NCBI GenBank assembly: GCA_028282405.1
Contig: JANQIA010000244.1
Location: forward strand, 1 to 62,391
Origin: Rhodovibrionaceae bacterium
GTDB taxonomy: Bacteria > Pseudomonadota > Alphaproteobacteria > Kiloniellales > DSM-21159
DNA: 62,391 nt
Reading direction: 5' to 3'
In this document: piece by piece, positions 19,563 to 28,388 of the stretch
How positions within the stretch are numbered: position 1 is the first letter of the stretch
Layout: the number at the start of each line of letters is the position of its first letter
The notes under the pieces: generated by a model
Told to the model about the DNA's origin: nothing
Databases searched by the model: none
What the model saw: only the letters and a program-made list of their open reading frames with translations
Translations under genes and position numbers: made by a program

Positions 19563-21995
19563 GTGTTTCTGACAAGATCCCGAAAGGGGCGCTGGCATAG
19601 AATTCTGTTTGTCGTTCCTCTGTTTCTGTCCGGGGGCGCAGGCGCCGCCAATCTGGAGGTTTCCGCGGAGCGCCGCGACGTTGCGGCCCAAGTGGCGCAG
19701 GGCGATACACGACCCATCGAGATTTCTCCACAGCCTTTAAGCGATGCCTTGCGTGCGCTCAGCCGGCAGACGGGCCTTCAGTTCTTCGCGGACAGCGACC
19801 TGACGCGCGGCATCGCGGCGCCGGCCGTGTCTGGCCGGATGACCGCAGATCAAGCACTGCAGCGACTTCTCGCCGGCAGCGGTCTGACCTATCGCCTGAA
19901 CGGTTCGCTGGTGACGCTGGAACGCGCGACCGCCGAGCCCGAGAGTGGTCCGCTGCGGATCGGCGACATCACCGTCACGGCCCGGCGTACCGAGGAGCTG
20001 GTGAAGGACGTGCCGGGCAGCGTTTTCGTGCTGCCCTCCGAAGAGCTCGAGAAGTCCAACATCACGGATCTCGAAGATTTCGCGTTGCGTACGCCCAACC
20101 TGAACATTGCGGAGAGCGGCAGCCGGACAGCCACCGTGATCTCGATCCGTGGTATCTCGGACGTTACAGGCGCAAGAGCGAGCGGCCCCACCGTCGGCGT
20201 CTACATAGACGAGGTGATGCTGAACCCGACGGGACGGAACACCGCGATCGACCCAAACCTCTTCGACCTGGAACGGGCCGAGGTCGCTTACGGCCCTCAG
20301 GGCACGGCCTTTGGCCGCGGCACCATCGGCGGCGCGATTAATTACGTCACCAAGAAACCGACCGAGAACTTCGAGGCGGAGTTGGAGGGTGAGGTCGGCA
20401 GCCATCCGGACGGTCTGGTGCGCGGATTGGTCAATGGTTCGCTGACCGGCGACCGCACACTGATGGCGCGGCTGGTCGCTTTCGGGCGCTACGACGACGG
20501 CTTCATCGAGACGCCGAATCTCAGCGGCGATTCCGTTGACAATCAGGACTATGGGGCACGGCTCAGCCTCCGCTCCCAGCCGACCGATCGGCTCACCCTC
20601 GACCTTGCCGGCTCCTTCGATCGCACGGACTTCTCCGGGCCGAACTATGCGACGGTCGATAGCGTCGACGGCAACGGCGATTTCGAATTCCTCATCAATA
20701 GCGACAGCGACAACCGCGTTGACCGGGGCCTCGTTTCCTTTCGCGGCACGTACGACTTCGATGTCGGCAGCTTGATCTCCAATACTTCATACTTGGACGT
20801 AAGGGCCGACCTCGATCAGGATTTTGACTTTACCGAGCTCGACCTCCTGTTCGGCACATTGAAGAATGAAGAGCAGTCGATATCCCAGGAGTTCCGTTTC
20901 GAAGCCGAGCCTTTTCCGCTCCCGCTGCTGGGAGAGAGCAGCTTTCTCCTGGGCGTCAATGGCACCTGGGCCGAGGAGGAGACGGAGTCTGTGCTCACGG
21001 TTGGCGAGGATGGCTCGCTGTTAGGGGCGACGCCAGGCGACCAGAACTTCATAGGTCCGAGCACCGAGGAGGTGTTCGACGCAGGGGTCTTCGGCGAGTT
21101 TCGCTTTCGGCCGATCGAAGACCTGGAAGTAGCCTTGGGCGGGCGCTTCAGCTACATTGAGGTCGACGTATCAGAGGAGGGCTTCGACTCGGTCAACGAG
21201 ACCTTCACCGCCTTCACGCCGAAAGCCAGTATTCTCTACGACTGGACCGACGATTTCAGCACCTATGCTCTGGTTTCCACCGGTTTCAAGTCGGGTGGCT
21301 TCAATCAGCTCGGTACCGGGCCGCTGGACGGACGCGAGTTCGACAACGAAACGGCGATCAACTACGAGGGCGGCTTCAAGTCGAGCTGGTTCGACGACCG
21401 CCTCTTCGTCAACGCCTCCGGCTTCGCCCTCTTCTATGACGATATCCAAGTCGCATCGATCCCTCCCGGATTTCCCACTGGGCGGATCGTTCAGAACGCC
21501 GGCAGCGCCCGCAGCCTGGGCAGCGAGCTGGAGGTCGCGGCCCTGCCGCTCGAAGGCTTGCAGCTCAACCTGGCCTACGGCTTCACCGATGCACAGTTCA
21601 CGGATTTCGAGGATGCGTCTGGCGGCGATGCCACGGGCGAGCAATTGCCCAACGCGCCGCGCCATACCTTGAGCGCCGTCGGCGAGTACGCCCATCCTGT
21701 CTTCGACAGTTTCGCCGATGCCTATGTTCGAGCCGAGTACAGCTACACGAGTTCATTCACCAGCACTCCGGACGTCGACGCGCGAGAATTCGACTCATAC
21801 GACGTTTTCAACTTCAGGGTGGGGTTGCGTGCCGATCGGTTCGACATCGAGGCTTTCGTCGAAAATGCCTTCAACGAGAAATATGCAACCGGTGCTACCG
21901 GCGGTGCCTTCTTCGCAGGCTTCTTCAACGTTGCCGAACCGGTCGAAGTCGGCACCGGCCGCCGCTTCGGCGTCCGGGCGCGTGTGCGGTTTTAA
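19563..21995 (+). CDS. STN-domain TonB-dependent receptor (cassette 4)
   Basis: STN (IEISPQPLSDALRALSRQTGLQFF), TonB box-like ITVTARRTEE, plug YGPQGTAFGRGTIGGAINYVTKKPT; ends VRARVRF. Confidence 0.88.
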   Translation: MFLTRSRKGRWHRILFVVPLFLSGGAGAANLEVSAERRDVAAQVAQGDTRPIEISPQPLSDALRALSRQTGLQFFADSDLTRGIAAPAVSGRMTADQALQRLLAGSGLTYRLNGSLVTLERATAEPESGPLRIGDITVTARRTEELVKDVPGSVFVLPSEELEKSNITDLEDFALRTPNLNIAESGSRTATVISIRGISDVTGARASGPTVGVYIDEVMLNPTGRNTAIDPNLFDLERAEVAYGPQGTAFGRGTIGGAINYVTKKPTENFEAELEGEVGSHPDGLVRGLVNGSLTGDRTLMARLVAFGRYDDGFIETPNLSGDSVDNQDYGARLSLRSQPTDRLTLDLAGSFDRTDFSGPNYATVDSVDGNGDFEFLINSDSDNRVDRGLVSFRGTYDFDVGSLISNTSYLDVRADLDQDFDFTELDLLFGTLKNEEQSISQEFRFEAEPFPLPLLGESSFLLGVNGTWAEEETESVLTVGEDGSLLGATPGDQNFIGPSTEEVFDAGVFGEFRFRPIEDLEVALGGRFSYIEVDVSEEGFDSVNETFTAFTPKASILYDWTDDFSTYALVSTGFKSGGFNQLGTGPLDGREFDNETAINYEGGFKSSWFDDRLFVNASGFALFYDDIQVASIPPGFPTGRIVQNAGSARSLGSELEVAALPLEGLQLNLAYGFTDAQFTDFEDASGGDATGEQLPNAPRHTLSAVGEYAHPVFDSFADAYVRAEYSYTSSFTSTPDVDAREFDSYDVFNFRVGLRADRFDIEAFVENAFNEKYATGATGGAFFAGFFNVAEPVEVGTGRRFGVRARVRF

Positions 21996-22075
21996 AGGGC
22001 GCCGCCTCGCATAACCTGTTCAGTCGCTGCCGCGGAGCGAGGTTGCGCCGCTGCGCTTCGGTCTCTAAGACCAAA

Positions 22076-22090
22076 TGCGAACGGTTCTCA
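22076..22090. promoter_or_regulatory. Fur-like operator upstream of fecI5: TGCGAACGGTTCTCA
   Basis: Identical to sites before fecI1 and fecI6. Confidence 0.62.
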
Positions 22091-22164
22091 AGTGGCCGTG
22101 GCATTCGGAAGACTGGCGCTCCGCTGGACAAGAGACCGGAGAGCGCGGGGATGAGGTCGGCAGC

Positions 22165-22680
22165 GTGCCGCAGGACAGGATACTGGCCCTTTACCTGGCC
22201 CACCGCGGCGCCTTGGTGAACTACGCGAACGGCATCGTCGGCGATCGGGCGCGGGCCGAGGATGTGGTGCAGGAGGCATTTCTGCGTTTCGCCGCAACCC
22301 GGGAAAAGCCCGACGAGGCGATCGAACGTCCGCCCGCCTATCTCTATCGGATCGTCCGCAACCTTGCGATTGACAGAACGCGGCAGCGCACCCGAGAGGA
22401 GCGCCAGCAGGGTGAGGAACCGGCGTGGTGGATGCTGCCCGACACGCCGAGAACGCCGGAGCAGGAGGCGCTTCATCGCCAAGAGCTCGCCCGCATTTCC
22501 TCGGCGCTCGAGGCGCTCTCGCCCGAGGCCCGGCTGGCCGTTGAGATGCACCGCTTCGGCGGCTACACCTTGAGCGAGATTGCAGACCGCTTGAACATCT
22601 CTGTCGCCACAGCCCACCGTCTGGTTCGGGGCGCCATGGTCAAGATCGCCTTGCGGCTCGGGGCGCAAAGCGATGAGTGA
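22165..22680 (+). CDS. FecI-type ECF sigma factor (cassette 5)
   Basis: AEDVVQEAFLRFA; LSPEARLAVEMHRFGGYTLSEIADRLNIS; GTG 22165 preferred over ATG 22075, which would overlap the operator. Confidence 0.85.
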   Translation: MPQDRILALYLAHRGALVNYANGIVGDRARAEDVVQEAFLRFAATREKPDEAIERPPAYLYRIVRNLAIDRTRQRTREERQQGEEPAWWMLPDTPRTPEQEALHRQELARISSALEALSPEARLAVEMHRFGGYTLSEIADRLNISVATAHRLVRGAMVKIALRLGAQSDE

Positions 22681-22791
22681 AAGAAAGTCCGGCGCAATTC
22701 GTCTTAAACGAGAGGTGGACGTGCCGAACGGCGGCGGCCGTGCCGGCGCATCGTCCGCCGGCTGCAACGCCCCAACGCGGAGAGGCAGGAG

Positions 22792-23814
22792 ATGAGGGAG
22801 CAACAGCCGTCCGATCGCCGCCTGGAAGAGGCGATGGATTGGCTGCTGCGGCTGCAGGACGCCCCCGACGACGCGGCCCTGCGCAGCGCGGTGGAGGCCT
22901 GGGTCGGCGCCGGTCCGGATCATCGTCGCGCGTGGAACCAGGCCCGCAGAGCGTGGCAGGCGATGGGCCATCTACCTCCGGCGACCGCAGGCGACTGGGA
23001 CAAATCAGGCGCGTCGGGCGAGGTCGTTCAGCTGCCTCTTTCCCGCTCTGCGATGGCTGCTGGCGCGAAACGCGGCACCGCCAAAGCGCGGCGTGGCCGA
23101 CGCGGTCTGTTCGCCGCGGCGCTGGCCGCTGCGGCTTGCCTCGCCCTGGTCTTCGGGCCGCCGCTGTCCCTGCATCTCAAGGCCGATCATGTCACGTCCG
23201 TGGCTGAGACCCGCACGGTGACCCTGCCGGATGGAAGCCTTGCGCATCTGGCGCCAGAGAGCGCCATAGAGCTGCGCTTCACCGATGGGCGGCGCAGTCT
23301 CGTCCTCCTTGAGGGGACCGCCTTTTTCAACGTAAAAGCCGACCCGCAGCGCCCCTTTGTCGTCGGGGCCGATGCTCTGCAGATCGAGGTGATCGGGACG
23401 GCCTTCGGAGTCGCCCTCTCGTCCGGCGCGGTCGAGGTCGAAGTCGAAAGCGGCACGGTGGATACGCGGTCGGCCGCGGACCAGCCCTCGATCGATCAGC
23501 GTTTAAGCCGCGGCCAGACCCTGCGCTTCGATCGTGAGACGGCGGCTGTTCTGCTGGGCCGGCGGTCGCCGGATGACATGGCGTCATGGCGTGATGGCAA
23601 GCTGCTCGTCATCGACGCCTCCATCGCCGAGGTGGTCGAGCGGCTGCGTCCTTATCACGCCGGATGGATTCTGCTGGTCGATGAAGACCTCGCCGCCAAG
23701 CGGGTCAACGGCCTCTACGATCTCCGCGATCCGGATAGTGCGTTGCGCGCCCTGGTCCTGCCGGCCGGCGGCCAGGTCGAGGAAATCACCCCCTTGCTCC
23801 GCGTCTTACGATAG
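22792..23814 (+). CDS. FecR-type anti-sigma/sensor (cassette 5)
   Basis: EAMDWLLRLQDAPDDAALRSAVEAW; LLEGTAFFNVKADPQRPFVVGADALQIEVIGTAFGV. Confidence 0.88.
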   Translation: MREQQPSDRRLEEAMDWLLRLQDAPDDAALRSAVEAWVGAGPDHRRAWNQARRAWQAMGHLPPATAGDWDKSGASGEVVQLPLSRSAMAAGAKRGTAKARRGRRGLFAAALAAAACLALVFGPPLSLHLKADHVTSVAETRTVTLPDGSLAHLAPESAIELRFTDGRRSLVLLEGTAFFNVKADPQRPFVVGADALQIEVIGTAFGVALSSGAVEVEVESGTVDTRSAADQPSIDQRLSRGQTLRFDRETAAVLLGRRSPDDMASWRDGKLLVIDASIAEVVERLRPYHAGWILLVDEDLAAKRVNGLYDLRDPDSALRALVLPAGGQVEEITPLLRVLR

Positions 23815-23879
23815 CCGGCAGAACAGCGAAGTTTGCCGCCGTGAAAAAAAAGTCCGCGCGCCTCGTCATGCAACAGGAG

Positions 23880-23900
23880 TGCGAATGATAGGCATTCGTA
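23880..23900. promoter_or_regulatory. Fur-like operator upstream of receptor 5: TGCGAATGATAGGCATTCGTA
   Basis: Inverted repeat TGCGAATG...CATTCGTA. Confidence 0.6.
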
Positions 23901-23925
23901 ACTCTGCGTGCAGATGGGAGGGCAC

Positions 23926-26403
23926 ATGGGACAGAGGGAAAGAGCGGGTTCGGCGCCAGTGGGGCGCAGAGCGGCAGAATACAGAGCGGTCGGGCTGCGG
24001 TCGGCAGCGGTGGGGCTTGCGATGACGATCGTCGGTGTTCCGGTACTGGCGCAAGAGGGGCGCCCGGCGGAAACATGGAATGCCGGCAAAGCTCCTTATG
24101 CGACCATCGCGCAGTCGGCCGGCGCGACGGCCCAGCCGACCATCCGCTTCGACATTGCCAGCCAACCGTTGCCCACCGCACTGCTTGTATTCGGCCGGCA
24201 ATCCGAGCTGCAGGTCACGGTCGACGCCGCGGCCACGGCGGGCAGGCAAGCCCCGGCAGTCGTCGGAGACTTCACGGCGGAGGAGGCTCTCTCACGCCTG
24301 CTTGCCGGCTCTGACCTCACCTGGCGCTTTGTTGATGCCTCGACCGTCACGCTAGAGCGGGCGGTGGCCGAGCCAGAGAGCGGGCCGCTGCGGCTGGGCG
24401 ACATCACCGTCACCGCCAGGCGCACTGAGGAACTGGTGCAGGACGTGCCCGGCAGTGTGCTCGTGTTGCCGTCCCAGGAGATCGAAGAATCGAACATCGA
24501 GGATCTCGAGGACTTAGCCCTGTTCACGCCGAATTTGAATCTCGGCGATACGGGCGAGCGGCGCTTCATCGACATATCCATCCGCGGCATCTCCAACTTG
24601 ACGGGGACCCAGACAAGCGGGCCGACTGTCGGCGTCTACTTGGACGAGGTGCTATTAAACCCGACCGGTTCCACGATCGGCGTCGATCCGAACCTCTTCG
24701 ACCTGGAACGGGCGGAGGTGCTCTACGGTCCGCAGGGCACAGCCTTCGGTCGCGGCACCATCGGCGGCGCGATCAACTACGTGACCAGGAAACCGACGGA
24801 GGACTTCGAGGCGGAGATCGACGGCGAGGTCGGCAGTCATCCGGACGGTCTGGTGCGCGGATTGGTCAATGGTTCGCTGACCGGCGACCGCACGCTCATG
24901 GCGCGGCTGGTCGCCTTCGGGCGCTACGACGACGGCTTCATCGACACGCCGAACATCGGCGGCTCGAACGATGAGCAGGATTACGGCGGCCGGCTCAGCC
25001 TGCGTTCGCAGCCAACGGATCGCCTGACGCTCGACCTCGCCGGCTCCTTCGACCGCACGATATACCGTGTCCCCAATCTCGCGACGCGGGACAGCATCGA
25101 GGGTGACGACAATCTCGAGTTCCTCGTCACGAGAGACGGTGAACACCGCATCGACCGCGGGCTTGTGACCTTTCGCGGCGCCTATGACTTCGATGCCGGT
25201 ACACTGATCTCCAACACGTCCTACCTCGACACGGAAGTAAAGGCCGATAGCGACGCGGACCTGACCGAGTTCGACTCAGGCTTCAGCGAGCGGCCCAGCA
25301 CGGAGTCTGCAATCGGGCAGGAAATACGCTTCGAATCCGAAGCCTTCTCGGTACCGCTGTTGGGGCAGACCAGCTTTTTTCTCGGCGCCAATGGCACCTG
25401 GGCTGACGAGACCACTAGATTTAAAGGGTTCGCCCCTAACGGCGTGCTTGGCTTTGAGATCGATACGGGCAGGGAGGTGTTTGACATCGGCAGCTTCGGT
25501 GAAGTGCGTTTCCGCCCGATCGAAAAGCTTGAAGTCGCAGTCGGCGGGCGCTTCACCTACAACGAGGTCACGGTATCCCAAGCGGGCTTCGAGGATGCCA
25601 GCCAGTCCTTCACCAACTTTTCCCCGAAAGCCAGCCTCCTCTACGATTGGACCGACGACCTCAGCACCTATGCCTTGGTTTCTACCGGCTTCAAGTCGGG
25701 CGGCTTCAACGCGCTGGGAACGGGCGCCTTGTCCGGGCGTGAATTCGACAGCGAAACGGCGATCAACTATGAGGCCGGCGTCAAGTCGCGCTGGTTCGAT
25801 GATCGACTCTTCGTCAACGCCTCCGCCTTTGCGCTCTTCTATGACAATATTCAGGTTCCCGAGACCATCGCTGTGGGCCTGAGCAACGTGACAGCCCTCG
25901 ACAATGCCGCCTCCGCGCGCAGTCTTGGCGGTGAACTGGGTGTCGCGGCTTTGCCGCTGGAGGGTTTGCAGCTCAACTTGAACTATGGCTATGCGGACGC
26001 ACGCTTTACCGACTACGAAGACTCGCCCCGAGGTGATTTGAGCGACGAGCCGCTGCCGAATGCGCCGCGCCACACCCTGAGCTTCATCGCGGACTACGCC
26101 CATCCCGTCTTCGACGATTTCGCCGATGCCTTCATCCGCAGCGAGTACAGCTTCACCAGCAGCTTCAAGAACGTCCTCGCACCCACCCGGCCGAATTTCG
26201 ACGCCTACGACGTGCTCAATCTGCGGATTGGATTGCGCGCCGACCGTTTCGATATCGAAGCCTTCGTCGAAAACGTCTTCGACGAGATCTACGTCACCGG
26301 TATCACGGGTGCCAGCGGCTTTACCGACGCACTCGGCGTTTCCGAGCCCTTGGAAGTCGGCACCACCCGCCGCTTCGGCGTCAGGGCGCGGGTGCGGTTC
26401 TGA
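23926..26403 (+). CDS. STN-domain TonB-dependent receptor, close paralog of receptor 4 (cassette 5)
   Basis: STN (FDIASQPLPTALLVFGRQSELQV), ITVTARRTEELVQDVPGSVLVLPS, YGPQGTAFGRGTIGGAINYVTRKPT; ATG 23926 preceded by GGGAGGG. Confidence 0.88.
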   Translation: MGQRERAGSAPVGRRAAEYRAVGLRSAAVGLAMTIVGVPVLAQEGRPAETWNAGKAPYATIAQSAGATAQPTIRFDIASQPLPTALLVFGRQSELQVTVDAAATAGRQAPAVVGDFTAEEALSRLLAGSDLTWRFVDASTVTLERAVAEPESGPLRLGDITVTARRTEELVQDVPGSVLVLPSQEIEESNIEDLEDLALFTPNLNLGDTGERRFIDISIRGISNLTGTQTSGPTVGVYLDEVLLNPTGSTIGVDPNLFDLERAEVLYGPQGTAFGRGTIGGAINYVTRKPTEDFEAEIDGEVGSHPDGLVRGLVNGSLTGDRTLMARLVAFGRYDDGFIDTPNIGGSNDEQDYGGRLSLRSQPTDRLTLDLAGSFDRTIYRVPNLATRDSIEGDDNLEFLVTRDGEHRIDRGLVTFRGAYDFDAGTLISNTSYLDTEVKADSDADLTEFDSGFSERPSTESAIGQEIRFESEAFSVPLLGQTSFFLGANGTWADETTRFKGFAPNGVLGFEIDTGREVFDIGSFGEVRFRPIEKLEVAVGGRFTYNEVTVSQAGFEDASQSFTNFSPKASLLYDWTDDLSTYALVSTGFKSGGFNALGTGALSGREFDSETAINYEAGVKSRWFDDRLFVNASAFALFYDNIQVPETIAVGLSNVTALDNAASARSLGGELGVAALPLEGLQLNLNYGYADARFTDYEDSPRGDLSDEPLPNAPRHTLSFIADYAHPVFDDFADAFIRSEYSFTSSFKNVLAPTRPNFDAYDVLNLRIGLRADRFDIEAFVENVFDEIYVTGITGASGFTDALGVSEPLEVGTTRRFGVRARVRF

Positions 26404-26484
26404 AGGGCGCCGCCTTGCTTGGCCTGTCCTGCGGTCGCCCCACAGCGAGGTTGCGCCGCTGTGCCCCGGTCTCTAAGACCAAAT

Positions 26485-26499
26485 GCGAACGGTTCTCAA
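26485..26499. promoter_or_regulatory. Fur-like operator upstream of fecI6: TGCGAACGGTTCTCA
   Basis: Identical to sites before fecI1 and fecI5. Confidence 0.62.
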
Positions 26500-26569
26500 G
26501 TGGCCGCGACATTCGGAAGATGGGTGCTCGGCCCAACAAGAGAACGGGAGCAAGGACGGCGTCGGCAGC

Positions 26570-27079
26570 GTGGCGCAGGACAGGATACTGGCCCTTTACC
26601 TGGCCCACCGCGGCGCCTTGGTGAACTACGCCCACGGCATCGTCGGTGACGCCACCCATGCCGAGGATGTGGTTCAGGAGGCTTGGTTGCGTTTTGGGGC
26701 GGCGGCGAAGGGCCGGCCGCTCGAGGAGCCTGTCGGCTATCTCTACCGCATCGTCCGGAACCTTGCGATCGACAGCTATCGGAGACGCCAGCGGGAAGAG
26801 CGGGTGGTCGAGCCGGAGGCAGACGAGACTCTCCGCGCGACCTTGGATGAGGCGCCCTCGCCGGAAGCGGCCGTTGCCGCAAAGGACGAGCTGCGGCTTC
26901 TCAGCGAGGCCATGGCGGAATTGCCGGAGCGCACTCGCATCGCCGTGGAAATGCGGCGCTTCGGTGGCTGCAAGCTGAAGGACATCGCCGCGCATCTCGG
27001 CATCTCCGTCACCCTCGCCCACGAGCTGGTTGCCGAGGGTATCGCCCACTGCCGCCGCCGCGTGCGTCCTGGCTCATGA
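26570..27079 (+). CDS. FecI-type ECF sigma factor (cassette 6)
   Basis: AEDVVQEAWLRFG; LPERTRIAVEMRRFGGCKLKDIAAHLGIS; GTG 26570 preferred over the ATG overlapping the operator. Confidence 0.85.
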   Translation: MAQDRILALYLAHRGALVNYAHGIVGDATHAEDVVQEAWLRFGAAAKGRPLEEPVGYLYRIVRNLAIDSYRRRQREERVVEPEADETLRATLDEAPSPEAAVAAKDELRLLSEAMAELPERTRIAVEMRRFGGCKLKDIAAHLGISVTLAHELVAEGIAHCRRRVRPGS

Positions 27080-27206
27080 TCGACTTCTCGCGATTTACCC
27101 GAAAAATGGCCCGCTCCAAACGTTTAGTGATTGGGAGACCGCTTCGGCGGTGCCTAGACGGGCACCAAACAGTCGACTGCAAAGCGATGGCGGTCAGGGG
27201 TCGAGC

Positions 27207-28259
27207 ATGACGACGTCGGAGGAAAACAGGGACCGCGCGACGCTGGAGGCCGCGCGCTGGGTGGTGACGCTGGAAGAGCATCCCGGCGATGCGGCGCTGC
27301 GCGCCCGCTTCGAGGACTGGTTGTCGGCCAGTCCGGAGAATGCCGTCGCCTGGGCCGACAGCGCCGACCTCTACGACATGATGGCGCAGACGCCGCCGGC
27401 CCATGCCGAGCACTGGGCGCCTTACCTTGCCGAAGGCGGTGAGGCGAAAGCGGCAAACCTCGACGCCAAGAAACAGGACGTGCCAGGGCGACGACGGCCC
27501 GCGACCGCACGCCCTCGGCCGCGACGGTCAGTCGGGCGCCGCATCGCACTGGGGGGTGCCGCCATTGCGCTCGCGGCCTGTATCGCTGTTTTCGTCCTGC
27601 CGCTGCTGCTGCTGCGGCTGGAGGCGGACTACATGACTGCAACCGCCGAACTGCGGTCGTTCGATCTGGCCGACGGCAGCAGGGTGCAACTCGCGCCGGC
27701 CAGCGCCCTGACCGTCGACCTCGACGGGGTGGGGCGCGTCGTCCGCTTGCTGGAGGGACAGGCTTACTTCGAGGTCACGCCCGATCCAGCCCGGTCGTTT
27801 CGTGTCACTGCCGGCGATGTGACGGCAGAGGTGATCGGCACCGCGTTCGACGTGCGCCTGGGGGAGCGGGGCGCCGCCGTCGCCGTCGGCGAAGGCCAGG
27901 TGGCCGTGGACTTTGCGGCGGCAGCACCGTCGGACGCGCAGGACCTGCGGGCCGGGGACTGGGTCCAGGTTGGCTGGGACGGGAGCCTGCGGCGCGGCAG
28001 CGCACCGCCCGACGAAGCCGGCTCTTGGCGCCAAGGCCAGATCGTCATCCGCGACCGGCCGCTGGCGGACGCGGTGGACGACCTGCGGCGCTACTACGCC
28101 GGTCTTATCGTCGTGACCGATGACGCCCTGGGGGCGCGGCGGTTGTCGGGCGTCTACAACCTGGCCGACCCGGTAGCCGCCCTCACCGCCATGGCCGGCG
28201 TGCACGACGCCGTGGTGCGGCAGATTTCGCCTTGGGTTCTGGTGATCTCCCCACGCTGA
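27207..28259 (+). CDS. FecR-type anti-sigma/sensor (cassette 6)
   Basis: EAARWVVTLEEHPGDAALRARFEDWLSASPENAVAW; LLEGQAYFEVTPDPARSFRVTAGDVTAEVIGTAFDV. Confidence 0.88.
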   Translation: MTTSEENRDRATLEAARWVVTLEEHPGDAALRARFEDWLSASPENAVAWADSADLYDMMAQTPPAHAEHWAPYLAEGGEAKAANLDAKKQDVPGRRRPATARPRPRRSVGRRIALGGAAIALAACIAVFVLPLLLLRLEADYMTATAELRSFDLADGSRVQLAPASALTVDLDGVGRVVRLLEGQAYFEVTPDPARSFRVTAGDVTAEVIGTAFDVRLGERGAAVAVGEGQVAVDFAAAAPSDAQDLRAGDWVQVGWDGSLRRGSAPPDEAGSWRQGQIVIRDRPLADAVDDLRRYYAGLIVVTDDALGARRLSGVYNLADPVAALTAMAGVHDAVVRQISPWVLVISPR

Positions 28260-28327
28260 AGCGCGCATCCGAAATTTTCTCCCGAAAAATCCGAGAGCCC
28301 TGTCGTTGCCTAATCGAAGGGTGCAGT

Positions 28328-28342
28328 TGCGACGCATTCGCA
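28328..28342. promoter_or_regulatory. Fur-like operator upstream of receptor 6: TGCGACGCATTCGCA
   Basis: Perfect TGCGA-N5-TCGCA. Confidence 0.65.
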
Positions 28343-28388
28343 GCGACTCCCCGTAGCGGTCGGCAAGAACAACGAATGGGACACAACG

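Noticed and set aside
22075-22164. N-terminal MRTVLKWPWHSED extension of FecI5 (and the equivalent in FecI6)
   Set aside because: The extension overlaps the operator and is better explained as conserved untranslated leader; internal GTG starts preferred
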